DNA of 64,000 bases. Origin: Planococcus glaciei (GTDB lineage Bacteria > Bacillota > Bacilli > Bacillales_A > Planococcaceae). The stretch covers positions 186,001 to 250,000 of the forward strand of contig NZ_FNDC01000003.1 of NCBI RefSeq assembly GCF_900099655.1, read 5' to 3'. The first letter of the stretch is position 1. The number at the start of each line of letters is the position of its first letter. A program made the position numbers and the translations under genes. The notes beneath the pieces were generated by a model. It ran no database searches and had not been told where the DNA came from. It saw nothing but the letters and a program-made list of their open reading frames with translations. This document shows, one piece after another, positions 24,803 to 34,172 of the stretch.

Positions 24803-26042
24803 CATTTCCTTCTGTCAGTGTTCGTATAATATAGGACAAAGCTAATTTTACCGCTCGCAACCGGTTCGTGTTGCGCATCCCCGATAACTGAAGACGGTAA
24901 GCCATGGTGCCGTCTTCTGTGGCAATGCCGATCCACACCGTTCCCGCCGGCTGGTCGCCGTGCCCATCCGGTCCTGCAGCTCCAGTCAAACCAACCGCAA
25001 TATCCGTACCAAATTTCCGGCGCACCGCTTCAGCCATCACAATAGCGGTTTCTTCGCTGACAACGCCGTATTCTTTCAGCAGTTCAGGCGCTATCCCCAA
25101 CTGTGCGATTTTCATTTCTTCATTGTAAGCAATCACGCCGCCCGTAAGAACCGCACTGGCGCCCGCTACTGCAGCCAGTTCCGATTGGAAAAGGCCGGCT
25201 GTCAGGCTTTCGGCAGCGGAAATGGTCTTGGACTGTTCTTTCAGGAGTTCAATTGTCTTCGAAGCCAGTGAATCATTGTCGTAGCCGTACAAATACTGCC
25301 CGACCCGATCCAAAATTTCCGTTTTTGCCTCGTTGATCAATTCCCATGCCTGCTCTTCCGAGTTTGTCTTCGCTGTAAGCCGGAGCATGACTTCTCCGTC
25401 TGATGCAAGCGGTGCAATGGTCGGATTGGTTTGCCGGTCCAAAAGGTCCTGGAGACGGTCTTCAAGCTCCGCTTCTCCAATGCCGTAAAACCGCAGCACG
25501 TGGGACAAAATAACATCCGCCTGGTTTAAAAGGCGGGCCAGTTTCGGTTTTGCTTCAAACTGGAACATCGGCTCCATTTCCTTTGGCGGGCCTGGCAAGA
25601 GGATATAAGCCCGTTCCTCTGTTTTGTAAAGCATCCCGGGAGCCATGCCGTGGTGATTGGCCAGTACTTCGCTTCCCTTTAGAACAAGCGCCTGTTTTTT
25701 GTTATTCTCGGTCATGACGCGTCCGGCGCGTTCAAAAAACGCCACAATTGACGTGAGCGCTTCCTCATTCATTTCTAGCGTTGTGCCCAAATGGCGGGCA
25801 ATCGTTTCCTTAGTCAAATCGTCTTTCGTCGGGCCAAGTCCGCCTGTAAAAATGATCAAATCGGCGCGTTCTTCTGCGATCTGGATTACGTCTTCCAAAC
25901 GCCCCGCATTGTCTCCGACCACTGTATGGTAATAAACATTGATGCCAAGCTCAGCCAGATGGCTGGATAAAAAACGGGCATTCGAGTTGGTGATTTGTCC
26001 AAGCAGCAGTTCAGAGCCTACTGCAATAATTTCTGCATTCAT
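24789..26042 (-). CDS. cinA: Competence/damage-inducible protein CinA
   Basis: A 417-residue two-domain protein. The N-terminal half is a MoCF-type domain (about 1-170; GSELLLGQITNSNARFLS, FTGGLGPTKDD), seen in relatives as an ADP-ribose pyrophosphatase. The C-terminal half (about 255-415) is the nicotinamide-nucleotide amidase type domain (AAESLTAGLFQSELAAV, GLTGAAGPDG). The cinA-recA order is conserved in many Gram-positives, often under competence control; no competence box was recognised here. The ATG at 26042 follows GGTGGGG. Confidence 0.95.
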   Translation of the reverse strand: MNAEIIAVGSELLLGQITNSNARFLSSHLAELGINVYYHTVVGDNAGRLEDVIQIAEERADLIIFTGGLGPTKDDLTKETIARHLGTTLEMNEEALTSIVAFFERAGRVMTENNKKQALVLKGSEVLANHHGMAPGMLYKTEERAYILLPGPPKEMEPMFQFEAKPKLARLLNQADVILSHVLRFYGIGEAELEDRLQDLLDRQTNPTIAPLASDGEVMLRLTAKTNSEEQAWELINEAKTEILDRVGQYLYGYDNDSLASKTIELLKEQSKTISAAESLTAGLFQSELAAVAGASAVLTGGVIAYNEEMKIAQLGIAPELLKEYGVVSEETAIVMAEAVRRKFGTDIAVGLTGAAGPDGHGDQPAGTVWIGIATEDGTMAYRLQLSGMRNTNRLRAVKLALSYIIRTLTEGNARKI

Positions 26043-26071
26043 TGTAACCCCACCCCTTTATTTAAAGCTGA

Positions 26072-26650
26072 TTATTTGGAAGCAAGCAATCCTCTGCGGT
26101 TGGCATAGAAATAATCCCAGCCGGACCATACGGTAAAGATCAGTGCTATGTACAGCATGATTTCTCCGAATGGAATGTTCACTAAAGTGAAAATGGTATT
26201 ATGAAGCAATAACGCGGAAATCGCCAAAATCTGCGCAGTCGTTTTGATTTTGCCAAGACTTCCGGCAGCAACAACTTCCCCTTCACCGGCAAGCACTAAG
26301 CGCAGTCCCGTTACCGCAAACTCACGGCTGATAATGATGATAACGATCCATGAAGCAGCAAAATCAAGTTCCACCAAAATAATCAAGGCTGCCGACACGA
26401 GCAATTTATCAGCAAGCGGATCCAGGAACTTCCCGAAAGTGGTTACCAGGTTGTATTTGCGTGCATAATAGCCATCGACCCAGTCTGTCAATGAGGCAAA
26501 GATAAAAATCAATCCGCCGATAAAATGGGAAACCGGCATGTCCGCTCCGAAAAGCGTCATGTTCCCCCAGTTAAAATCGACTAGCATAACGATCATGAAA
26601 ACAGGAATCAATAAAATTCTGGAAATGGTGATGCGATTTGGAATGTTCAT
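26072..26650 (-). CDS. pgsA: CDP-diacylglycerol-glycerol-3-phosphate 3-phosphatidyltransferase
   Basis: PgsA makes phosphatidylglycerophosphate, the committed step to phosphatidylglycerol, in the cytoplasmic membrane. The 192-residue protein has several membrane helices and the CDP-alcohol phosphotransferase motif D-G-X2-A-R-X8-G-X3-D-X3-D, seen from Asp59 to Asp81 (DGYYARKYN then GKFLDPLAD). It lies 30 bases upstream of cinA, in the B. subtilis order ymfM-pgsA-cinA-recA. A weak hairpin precedes it. Confidence 0.96.
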   Translation of the reverse strand: MNIPNRITISRILLIPVFMIVMLVDFNWGNMTLFGADMPVSHFIGGLIFIFASLTDWVDGYYARKYNLVTTFGKFLDPLADKLLVSAALIILVELDFAASWIVIIIISREFAVTGLRLVLAGEGEVVAAGSLGKIKTTAQILAISALLLHNTIFTLVNIPFGEIMLYIALIFTVWSGWDYFYANRRGLLASK

Positions 26651-26679
26651 CTTGTTTCTCCTTTCAACCTATCAAGCAA

Positions 26680-26703
26680 AATAGCCATCAAAAGATGGCT
26701 ATT
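26680..26703 (-). terminator. Weak terminator at the end of the RodZ-like gene
   Basis: A perfect 10-bp stem AATAGCCATC/GATGGCTATT with loop TTTT includes the stop codon of the upstream gene; only TTTTGCTT follows, so readthrough into pgsA is likely. Confidence 0.6.
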
Positions 26704-27571
26704 CCGCTTCTGCAAATCGAATAACGATATTTTGTGTTGTTGCATCGAGCTTGTATTCAACCGGCACGCCATTAATGGCCAACTGGACATTTGCAGCTTT
26801 GCCTAGGCGCAGTTGGACTTGCTTCAGCCCGCTGACATCCAGCTTTTCTGTAGCGCCAGCTGCCATGGTATCCGGCTTAAGCAGCTCTTTCTGGTTTGAA
26901 TCGGCTGCCTGCACCCAGGAAGGGCCGCCGACGACTTTAATGACCAATTCTCTTTTAGCTGGACCTGAAAAATCGTATGTGGTCGTTTGTCCAGCAGGCT
27001 TCCCTGCTTTAATGGTGGCTTTCGGTTCCTTGGGTTCCTCTTTTTTCGGAGTTTCCACAGGTTTTTCCACTTTCTCTTCCGCCGGCTTTTCAGCAGGTTC
27101 CGCTGGAGTCTCCTCCGCCGGTTCTTCATACGGCACGCTACTGTCGTTTGCCGCGCCTTCTTCGATCGGGTCGTTTTTATCCAAGTTCGAATAAAAGAAA
27201 ACCACCACAGCCAATACCGTGACAATAAACAATGCCGCAATCACTTTCGGCATGATTTCATTCGTTCGGTTGGACGATTGGCTGGCAAACGTCTGCCGCC
27301 GCGAAGGCGTAGGAGGTGTATAGGGATCTTCTTTGATGGCCGGGATCTCCTCTTTGTATTGTTCGAGCAGTTCACCTGGATCCAGCCCTACCGCTTCGGC
27401 GTATTGCTTGATAAAAGCCCGCGAATAAAAAGGGCCCGGCATCATGCTGAAATTGCCTTCTTCGATCGCTGCCAAATAGCGTTTCTGAATTTTCGTCGCT
27501 TCCTGCAAATCCTCTAAACTTATTCCCTTTGCGATTCTCGCTTCTTTCAAGCGAGTACCTAATTCATTCAA
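26699..27571 (-). CDS. ymfM: RodZ-like cytoskeletal/helix-turn-helix membrane protein (YmfM)
   Basis: A 290-residue bitopic protein. An N-terminal Xre-type helix-turn-helix (about 1-65, LKEARIAKGISLEDLQEAT), a basic stretch, one transmembrane helix (about 105-125, VIAALFIVTVLAVVVFFYS), a Pro/Glu/Lys-rich linker and a C-terminal DUF4115 beta domain make up the RodZ layout; RodZ anchors MreB during cell elongation. I choose a TTG at 27571, giving MNELGTRLKEAR as in relatives, with CAGGTGA just upstream; the GTG nine bases earlier overlaps that site. Order ymfK-ymfM-pgsA is as in B. subtilis. Confidence 0.9.
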   Translation of the reverse strand: MNELGTRLKEARIAKGISLEDLQEATKIQKRYLAAIEEGNFSMMPGPFYSRAFIKQYAEAVGLDPGELLEQYKEEIPAIKEDPYTPPTPSRRQTFASQSSNRTNEIMPKVIAALFIVTVLAVVVFFYSNLDKNDPIEEGAANDSSVPYEEPAEETPAEPAEKPAEEKVEKPVETPKKEEPKEPKATIKAGKPAGQTTTYDFSGPAKRELVIKVVGGPSWVQAADSNQKELLKPDTMAAGATEKLDVSGLKQVQLRLGKAANVQLAINGVPVEYKLDATTQNIVIRFAEAE

Positions 27572-27588
27572 TGCTTTCACCTGCCTGT

Positions 27589-28386
27589 TTAGAAGTTGAA
27601 GCCGCCGAACATATCCGATTGGTTTTGATCCCCCATGAAGTTGTTCCGTTCCAACACTTCATAGGTTATTTTTTCATCCGGATGATGGCGCAATTCGATA
27701 ATGTAATCGAAGTCTTCAATATTGTATTCGGATTGCTGGACAAACATATCGGGATGTTCCACCACTTTAATGGTCGGCATGCGCATCATTTCGCGCACCA
27801 GCTGCTGATGGCGCTCATCAGCAGAGCGCCGCGTCACAATGCCATCCAAAATAAAGATATTGTTTGAATTGTGTTCATCGCCCATCAAACTGTTCCGCAC
27901 CGTTTGTTTGATCATGGTGGACGATAGGAAAATCCATTTCTTATTGGCGCTGACGCTTGCCGCAACAACGGATTCCGTCTTTCCGACACGCGGCATTCCA
28001 CGGATGCCGACCAGTTTATGGCCTTCTTGCTTGAATATTTCAGCCATGAAATCAACCAATAACCCCAGCTCGTCGCGGACAAAGCGGAACGTTTTCCGGT
28101 CATCGGCATCGCGTTGAATATAGCGGCCATGGCGGACAGCTAAAATATCCCGAAGTTTAGGTTCGCGGAATTTCTTCACGGCAATCGTCTCGATGGTTGA
28201 AACGATTTGCTCGAAGCGTTCCAGCTGAACATCGTGTTCCGCCCGCAGAAGCATTCCCCGCCTTCCTTGGTCGACACCGTTGATGGTCACGATGTTGACG
28301 CGGAGCATTCCGAGAAGTGAAGCTATATCCCCTAATAAACCCGGACGATTCACTTGAATTTCGTATTCAAAATACCATTCTTTCAT
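27589..28386 (-). CDS. ymfK: DUF3388 family protein YmfK
   Basis: A 265-residue soluble protein found next to ymfM in Bacillales. The N-terminus (about 1-75) reads like an ACT-type regulatory fold (RPGLLGDIASLLGMLRVNIVTINGV), which in other proteins binds small ligands. The remainder (DUF3388) has a nucleotide-binding-like GIRGMPRVGKTESVV segment near residue 125-138 that resembles a degenerate P-loop. No experimental role is known to me. The ymfJ gene, which separates ymfI and ymfK in B. subtilis, is absent; a terminator is there instead. Confidence 0.88.
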   Translation of the reverse strand: MKEWYFEYEIQVNRPGLLGDIASLLGMLRVNIVTINGVDQGRRGMLLRAEHDVQLERFEQIVSTIETIAVKKFREPKLRDILAVRHGRYIQRDADDRKTFRFVRDELGLLVDFMAEIFKQEGHKLVGIRGMPRVGKTESVVAASVSANKKWIFLSSTMIKQTVRNSLMGDEHNSNNIFILDGIVTRRSADERHQQLVREMMRMPTIKVVEHPDMFVQQSEYNIEDFDYIIELRHHPDEKITYEVLERNNFMGDQNQSDMFGGFNF

Positions 28387-28483
28387 TCATCATCCGACCT
28401 TTCACATTATGTATATGGCGCGCTAAAACCCTATCTCTTATGATAGCTGATTTGCTACAGCAAGAAAAGGGGCAATAAAAAAA

Positions 28484-28518
28484 GGGGCAGGCCTTAAAAC
28501 TAAGGCCCATTAACCCCT
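28484..28518 (-). terminator. Terminator of the ymfF-ymfH-ymfI unit
   Basis: GGGG and GGGCCTT pair with AAGGCC and CCCC around small internal loops, followed by seven T on the minus strand. It isolates ymfI from ymfK. Confidence 0.82.
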
Positions 28519-28579
28519 TCACTACTATTTACTCATGCATAAAACCGATGAAGATAGACAAAAGACCCTTGCCTGAAAA

Positions 28580-29299
28580 TTACATATGCCAGCCGCCGTT
28601 GACGTGCAGCGTTTGTCCGGTTATATAATCGGCTTTGCCGCTTACCAGAAAATCAGCCGCATCGGCTATGTCCTGAGGAGATCCCAAGCCCAGCGGGATT
28701 TCTTCTGAAATGGCCAGCAGTTCTTCTTCTGAAAAAGATTCATTCATTTTGGTTTGGATAAAGCCCGGGGCAATGGCGTTGACACGTGTGCCAGAAAGCG
28801 CCATTTCCTTCGCATACGCTTTGACAAAAGCTGACTGCGCCCCTTTGACCGAGGAATAGACCGTTTCCAGCGCCGCTCCTGTTTCTCCCCAGATGGAAGA
28901 AACAAACACCACATAAGTTTTAGGGTGGCGATGGAAAAAAGGGGAAATCAGCCGGATGGCCGAAACCGGGTTGCGGACATGGACACGCCACAAAGCATCC
29001 ATTTCGTCTTCTGTCGTATCAATCAGCATTTTCACTAAAGCATGGCCGCTCGCGACAACGATGCAGGCCGCGTCAAACACTTGCTCTGCCAATTTCCGGG
29101 CCCCGTCGTCTTTCGCAAAATCCGCCTGTACCCCGATAAATTCCTGGCGTGGATGCTTTAAAGTTAGCTCATCCACCAATGCCGATATCGGCGCAGTATT
29201 CCAATGAAGATAAAGCGACCAGCCGGAGCCGGCAAGCTGACGCGAAATCGCTTGCCCAATTTCTCCGGAAGCCCCCATTATCAAAGCGAAGCGTTTCAC
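28580..29299 (-). CDS. ymfI: Short-chain dehydrogenase/reductase YmfI
   Basis: A 239-residue classical SDR. The cofactor motif is GASGEIGQ (9-16), the catalytic Ser is in VSSIWGE and the Tyr-X3-Lys is YSSVK. The C-terminal end (GQTLHVNGGWHM) is typical of FabG-like reductases, and the substrate cannot be told from sequence. The start is a GTG at 29299 overlapping the ymfH stop (GTGA), with AAGGAA upstream. It is the third gene of ymfF-ymfH-ymfI, the B. subtilis order. Confidence 0.9.
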   Translation of the reverse strand: MKRFALIMGASGEIGQAISRQLAGSGWSLYLHWNTAPISALVDELTLKHPRQEFIGVQADFAKDDGARKLAEQVFDAACIVVASGHALVKMLIDTTEDEMDALWRVHVRNPVSAIRLISPFFHRHPKTYVVFVSSIWGETGAALETVYSSVKGAQSAFVKAYAKEMALSGTRVNAIAPGFIQTKMNESFSEEELLAISEEIPLGLGSPQDIADAADFLVSGKADYITGQTLHVNGGWHM

Positions 29300-30597
29300 A
29301 CAGTTTCCTTCTTCGGAGACAGGATGGTAAAGACCGAACGCTGGCTTTCTGCGCTGACTGTCGCAAACGCCGCCTGGAGATCCGGAACTTCCAATGCTTC
29401 CAGGAACGGCACTACGTCAAACAGGTTCATGCCGTTAAACGCATAGCGGGTAAACTGGTTAGCAATATACTCCGGTGAATTTAAAGCTCTCAGGAAAAAG
29501 CCGATTTTTTTGCGGCGTACGCGGTCGAGGTCCGCTTGGCCAAATGGCCATTTTTCCATTGCGTTATCTAGTGTGTGCTGAATTTCCCGGGCCAGCACTT
29601 CAGGTTCAGCTGTATCAGAACCGATCAACGCATAGCCGAATCCATTTTCCAAAGAGTAGTCGAACGAATACGATTCATCAATCCAGCCGCTTTCATAAGC
29701 TTGGTGATAAAAATCGGAAGTGCGGCCGAAAAGAAGCTCATATGCCAATTGCGCAGCCAGCTCGTGCTTCAGCATTTCATCTCCTGATAAGTTCAGGGCT
29801 TCCGGTTTGATGCCGACAAAGACTTTCGGTTTTTGGACGCTCATTTCCAAGGTCCGTTCTTTGACGGCCGCTTCAATCGGTTCATCCGGATACATGCGCA
29901 CGATTTCTTTCGGCTCTTCAAAGGTTTTTTGGCTTTGGTTTGCTTTGATGAAATCCATCATGCTTTCCGGCTCCACAGCGCCGACAATGAACAGCACCAT
30001 ATTCGATGGATGGTAGAACGTGTTGTAGCACGTGTATAAATGCTCGGCTGTGATGTCCTGAATCGAATCCACTGTACCGGCAATATCAATTTTTACAGGA
30101 TGGTTTTTGTACAAATTTTCGATGATGCCAAAATAGAGGCGCCAGTCGGGCTGGTCATCGTACATAGTGATTTCCTGTGCAATGATGCCTTTTTCTTTTT
30201 CAACGGTCTTTTCCGTGAAATATGGGCTTTGCACAAAGTCCAATAAAGTACCGACATTTTCCGTGATTTGGTCAGTAGCTGAGAACAAGTACGCCGTCCG
30301 TGTAAAAGACGTGAAGGCATTTGCCGATGCGCCTTGTTTGCTGAATTGCTGGAACACGTCGCCGTCTTCTTTTTCGAACATTTTATGCTCCAGGAAATGG
30401 GCGATGCCATCCGGCACTTTGATCGGTTCCTCTCCACCGAACGGCACAAAATGGTTGTCGATGGAACCGTATTTTGTCGTAAACGTAGCAAACGTTTTGG
30501 AGAACCCTTTTTTCGGCAGGATGTAAACTTCCAGCCCGTTTGGCAATTGTTCTTTGTATAATGTTTCATCCAATTGGTCAAAATGTACTTTATTCAA
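29296..30597 (-). CDS. ymfH: M16 family peptidase YmfH (catalytic partner)
   Basis: A protein of about 433 residues of the insulinase-like M16 family. The inverted zinc motif HFLEH (in GIAHFLEHKMF) is intact, with a distal glutamate expected about 75 residues on. It is likely the catalytic half of a heterodimer with YmfF, which lacks the motif. I favour a TTG at 30597 because AAGGAGG is then 9 bases upstream; an ATG three codons earlier directly abuts that site and may also be used. It overlaps the ymfF end by 8 bases. Confidence 0.88.
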   Translation of the reverse strand: MNKVHFDQLDETLYKEQLPNGLEVYILPKKGFSKTFATFTTKYGSIDNHFVPFGGEEPIKVPDGIAHFLEHKMFEKEDGDVFQQFSKQGASANAFTSFTRTAYLFSATDQITENVGTLLDFVQSPYFTEKTVEKEKGIIAQEITMYDDQPDWRLYFGIIENLYKNHPVKIDIAGTVDSIQDITAEHLYTCYNTFYHPSNMVLFIVGAVEPESMMDFIKANQSQKTFEEPKEIVRMYPDEPIEAAVKERTLEMSVQKPKVFVGIKPEALNLSGDEMLKHELAAQLAYELLFGRTSDFYHQAYESGWIDESYSFDYSLENGFGYALIGSDTAEPEVLAREIQHTLDNAMEKWPFGQADLDRVRRKKIGFFLRALNSPEYIANQFTRYAFNGMNLFDVVPFLEALEVPDLQAAFATVSAESQRSVFTILSPKKETV

Positions 30598-31864
30598 CAG
30601 AATCATCCTCCTTGCCTGATAGGAAGTACGTCATTTCCAAGGACAATTGCTGTGCTGCCTGTGCAATGTCTTCTTTCGTGATGGCCTTCCATTTGCTGAT
30701 CAAATAATCCGGCTCAAATGCTTCCGTCAGTTCCATGTACTGGTCATAGATATCAATCTGGCCGCGCGCCGAATCAAGCGCTTCTCTCAATTGGTTGACG
30801 AGGAGTGCTTTCGTCTGATCAAGTTCCGTATCGGTGATATTGCCTTTTTTCACTTCTTCCAATTGTTCCAGCACAAGCTTCACTGCTTTTTCTTCCAGTT
30901 TCGAATCAATGCCTGCCAATACAAACATCAAACCGAACTGGGAAGCGTATGAACTTGAAACGTAATAAGCCATGCTTTCTTTTTCACGGATATTCACAAA
31001 TAATTTCGAGTGCGCATAGCCGCCGAGCACGCCATTCATCAATTGCATCACTGGGAACTTCTCGTCGCGGAAAGTAATCGGCGTATAGAAAGTCATATGA
31101 AGCTTTCCTTGTTTCATCTCCTCAAATTCAACTACACGGGATTGGGCTGGCTGCACCAATTCTACAGCAGGAGCATCAACGGAAGTTTCCCGGTCTTCAA
31201 ATTTGAAATACTCTTTCAAGTACGCTGAAATGGTTTCGGCCTGGATATCGCCTACCGCGTAGATTTCAATTTCATTGTCATGGATCATCGCTTGATATTC
31301 TTCAAACAGTTTTTCGTTTGTTACGCGTTCCACTTCTTCAAGCGTTCCATTTGCCGGAATCGAAGCTGGATGTTCTGGCAATGCCAGTTCCAGCATGCGC
31401 TGCTGCGCATATCGCGTTTTCTCATCAAAAATCGATTCGATGCGCTGTTTCACTGCTTCTTTCTCACGGTTGAAAATCGTTTCTTTGAAAAAGCCGTTTT
31501 CCAAATTCGGCTTAAACAAAACGATGTACATCAAATTCAAAACCTTTTCGAGTACCCCTTCTTCTGACAGGTACTGGTCGTTTACCGTTTCTACGTTCAG
31601 CGTTACGATATGTTCGTTGCCTCTTTTGGAAGAATCTATGTAAAGAGATGTGCCGTATAAATCGTCAAGCACCATACGAAGTGCTGTATGAGAAGGGTAA
31701 ACTTCGTTGCTGTGCTGCAGGACATTCGCCAGTATCGACCGTGCAGACGCTTTTTCTTTTGTTAATTTATCTTTAAACTTCAACGAAAAATTGATCGTTT
31801 TAAATTGCGTCGTTTCGTTGACATGCACATTCACGCCTTTTGCAATATTCATCGTTTGAAACAT
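30590..31864 (-). CDS. ymfF: M16 family peptidase homologue YmfF (non-catalytic)
   Basis: A 424-residue insulinase-like protein. Where active M16 enzymes have HXXEH, this one reads ARSILANVLQHSNEVYP, without zinc ligands. It is therefore probably the substrate-binding partner of YmfH, the common arrangement in this family. The ATG at 31864 has GAGGGGA upstream. A TTGCAT-18-TATAGT promoter precedes it. Targets of this pair in Bacillales are not established; in other bacteria such pairs process small peptides. Confidence 0.88.
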   Translation of the reverse strand: MFQTMNIAKGVNVHVNETTQFKTINFSLKFKDKLTKEKASARSILANVLQHSNEVYPSHTALRMVLDDLYGTSLYIDSSKRGNEHIVTLNVETVNDQYLSEEGVLEKVLNLMYIVLFKPNLENGFFKETIFNREKEAVKQRIESIFDEKTRYAQQRMLELALPEHPASIPANGTLEEVERVTNEKLFEEYQAMIHDNEIEIYAVGDIQAETISAYLKEYFKFEDRETSVDAPAVELVQPAQSRVVEFEEMKQGKLHMTFYTPITFRDEKFPVMQLMNGVLGGYAHSKLFVNIREKESMAYYVSSSYASQFGLMFVLAGIDSKLEEKAVKLVLEQLEEVKKGNITDTELDQTKALLVNQLREALDSARGQIDIYDQYMELTEAFEPDYLISKWKAITKEDIAQAAQQLSLEMTYFLSGKEDDSVE

Positions 31865-31895
31865 ATGGAAATCCCCTCTCTTCGTTCATAGTCTA

Positions 31896-31925
31896 ACTAT
31901 ACCGAACCTTTTCAGCTAAATGCAA
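31896..31925 (-). promoter_or_regulatory. Probable ymfF promoter
   Basis: TTGCAT (31920-31925), 18 bases, TATAGT (31896-31901) on the minus strand, about 30 bases before the start codon. The -35 touches the neighbouring repeat region. Confidence 0.6.
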
Positions 31926-31927
31926 AT

Positions 31928-32120
31928 AATGAAAAGCGGAAACGGCCGCTTAGCTCTGAAAGGCATAAGACAAACTGGCGAAGCGGCGCTTTTTGCCGCA
32001 CAGCCAGGATGGCTTATGACCCGAGGAGCTGGCCGTTGCAGCTAGACATGAAAAGCGTAGGGGACCGTTTAGCCCCGACAAGCGCTGGAGGACTTGTGGA
32101 AATGGCCATTCAGCTTTTTA
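31928..32120. repeat. GC-rich intergenic repeat cluster between nupQ and ymfF
   Basis: The stretch holds several inverted copies of units found at 18.5-18.7 kb: 31931-31956 matches 18568-18593 in 23 of 26 bases on the opposite strand, and 32065-32095 matches 18670-18700 exactly over 31 bases on the opposite strand. A GCGGC/GCCGC hairpin lies in the middle. No protein frame is convincing. Together with the nupQ terminator this fills the 300-base gap between the two genes. Confidence 0.85.
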
Positions 32121-32130
32121 GGCAAATAAA

Positions 32131-32156
32131 AAAAGAGCCGTCGAAACGGCTCTTTT
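32131..32156 (-). terminator. nupQ terminator
   Basis: AAAAGAGCCGT pairs with ACGGCTCTTTT around loop TTCG on the minus strand, flanked by A and T runs; effective on both strands. Confidence 0.92.
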
Positions 32157-32164
32157 TTGTTTTC

Positions 32165-33124
32165 TCATCGCTGTCCTTTGATGTACGGAATTCCGTTCGC
32201 TTTTGGTGCATTGGCACGGCCAATGAACCCTGCTAAAGCCAGGATGGTCAGTACGTAAGGCAAAATCAGCAAGAAGACGTTTGGAATATCTTGAATATAT
32301 GGAATGGATGGCCCGACAATACTCAAGGATTGGGCGAATCCGAAGAACAACGCTGCGCCCATCGCGCCAAGCGGATGCCATTTGCCGAAGATCATCGCTG
32401 CAAGCGCCATGAACCCTTGGCCGTTGATTGTCGCGTGGCCAAAGTCGCCAGAGATGGTCTGCGCATAGATGGCGCCGCCGATTCCCGCTAAAGCACCGGA
32501 AATCATAACTGCCACATATCGCATTCTCGCTACATTGATACCCATTGTATCCGCAGCCATCGGGTGTTCGCCGACAGAGCGAAGACGCAGGCCGAATGGC
32601 GTTTTGTAGATTACAAACCAGGCAAAAATCGCAACCGCGATTGCCAGGACAGATGTGTAATAAACCGAGCTGAAGAACATCGGCCCGATCACAGGGATAT
32701 CAGACAAAACCGGAATATCGTTGCGCGAGAAACGTTCTGTGATAAAGTCCGTCTGACCTTTGCCAAAAATCTTTTTCACTAAGTACAACGCCAATGCGAT
32801 GGCCAGTAAGTTGATGGCAACACCGGATACCGTTTGGTCTGCACGGAACGAAATCGAAGCAACCGCATGGACAAGTGATAGCAGCAAAGCCGCAACCATT
32901 GCCGCAATCAACGACAGCCAAGGTGTAGCGTTGCCGAATGTATCTGCAAAAAACAAGTTAAACAATATGCCCACAAAGGCACCAATGACCATCAAACCTT
33001 CGAGGCCGATATTGATGACACCCGATCTCTCGGAAAATACACCGCCGATAGCAACTAAAATTAGCGGAGCTGCATAAAATATCGCTGAAGGAACGATGAA
33101 ATACAAAACTTCTAAGAAACTCAT
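32165..33124 (-). CDS. nupQ: Nucleoside ABC transporter permease NupQ
   Basis: A 319-residue inner membrane permease of the BPD_transp_2 type with about eight to ten hydrophobic segments and the conserved ERSGVINIGLEGLM motif near residue 33-46. With NupP it forms the channel of an importer for (deoxy)nucleosides; in B. subtilis NupNOPQ imports guanosine. The ATG at 33124 has GAAGGAGGCG upstream; the longer in-frame reading overlapping nupP is rejected. It is the last gene of the operon and starts one base after nupP ends. Confidence 0.93.
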   Translation of the reverse strand: MSFLEVLYFIVPSAIFYAAPLILVAIGGVFSERSGVINIGLEGLMVIGAFVGILFNLFFADTFGNATPWLSLIAAMVAALLLSLVHAVASISFRADQTVSGVAINLLAIALALYLVKKIFGKGQTDFITERFSRNDIPVLSDIPVIGPMFFSSVYYTSVLAIAVAIFAWFVIYKTPFGLRLRSVGEHPMAADTMGINVARMRYVAVMISGALAGIGGAIYAQTISGDFGHATINGQGFMALAAMIFGKWHPLGAMGAALFFGFAQSLSIVGPSIPYIQDIPNVFLLILPYVLTILALAGFIGRANAPKANGIPYIKGQR

Positions 33125-33125
33125 A

Positions 33126-34172
33126 TTACTTCGCCTCCTTCTTCTTAGCCGCACGCAGCAGGAACAAGCGAATGACATATCCTGATGCCACAAAGAAAAT
33201 AATTACGGCAATAACAATTTCAACAATTTCCAAAGGAATGCCAGCAGCGTTCGGCATATTCAGCGCTCCGTATTTCAAGGAACCGAATAGTGTGGCTCCG
33301 AAAATAACGCCAAGCGGTGTGTTCATGCCCAGCAAGGCAACGGCGATCCCATCAAATCCAATACCGGTAAATCCGGCTTTCGAAGATACGTACTCAAATG
33401 TTCCCAGTGCTTCCATTGCGCCGCCAAGACCGGCGAAAGCTCCGGAAATAACCATTGCAAGTACAATGTTTTTATTGACATTCATGCCGGCATATTGAGA
33501 GGCATTATGGTTAAAGCCGACTGCTTTTAATTCAAAGCCTAAAGTCGTTTTTTCCAAGATGAACCACATCACCCCGACCATTACTAATGCAAGGATAATT
33601 CCGTAGTGAAGACGGGAAAATTCCGTCAGGTTTTCAAAAAACTCAGAGCGCAAAGATGCACTCGCAAAAATCGATTCGGTGCGGTCTCCGCCGCCTGAAA
33701 CAGTTTTAATCAACGCATTCGTCACGTGAAGCGCAATATAGTTCATCATGATTGTAACGATAACTTCGTGTACATGGAACTTCGCCTTTAATAGCCCCGG
33801 CACAAATCCCCAAAGCGCCCCCGCTACCGCTGCCGCCAAAAGAGCCAATGGCAAGTGGATGATTTTCGGCAATTCAACCGCTACGCCGACGTATGCCGCT
33901 GCAAACCAGCCGACGATCAATTGCCCTTCCACTCCGATATTGAACAGTCCGGAACGGAAGGCAAAAGCCACCGCTAACCCGGCAAGTAGATACGGCGTAA
34001 TCTGCCGCAATGTTTCCCCGACGGTATATAAGTCTCCAAAAATCCCGTTCCATAAAGCAAGGTAGCCGTCGACTGGATTGTATCCACTGACCAGCATAAT
34101 AATCGCTCCAACGATTAACCCTAAAATAACGGAAATGACAGGGACCAGTATATTTGTTGCTTTAGTCGACAT
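33126..34172 (-). CDS. nupP: Nucleoside ABC transporter permease NupP
   Basis: A 348-residue permease of the same family as NupQ, with about eight to ten membrane segments, the FRSGLFNIGVEGQLIVG motif and a GFNHNASQYAGMN cytoplasmic loop. The ATG at 34172 follows AAGGTGAGG and overlaps the nupO stop by 11 bases, so translation is probably coupled. The fused naming is by layout: BmpA-like binding protein, double ATPase, two permeases in that order. Confidence 0.93.
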   Translation of the reverse strand: MSTKATNILVPVISVILGLIVGAIIMLVSGYNPVDGYLALWNGIFGDLYTVGETLRQITPYLLAGLAVAFAFRSGLFNIGVEGQLIVGWFAAAYVGVAVELPKIIHLPLALLAAAVAGALWGFVPGLLKAKFHVHEVIVTIMMNYIALHVTNALIKTVSGGGDRTESIFASASLRSEFFENLTEFSRLHYGIILALVMVGVMWFILEKTTLGFELKAVGFNHNASQYAGMNVNKNIVLAMVISGAFAGLGGAMEALGTFEYVSSKAGFTGIGFDGIAVALLGMNTPLGVIFGATLFGSLKYGALNMPNAAGIPLEIVEIVIAVIIFFVASGYVIRLFLLRAAKKKEAK

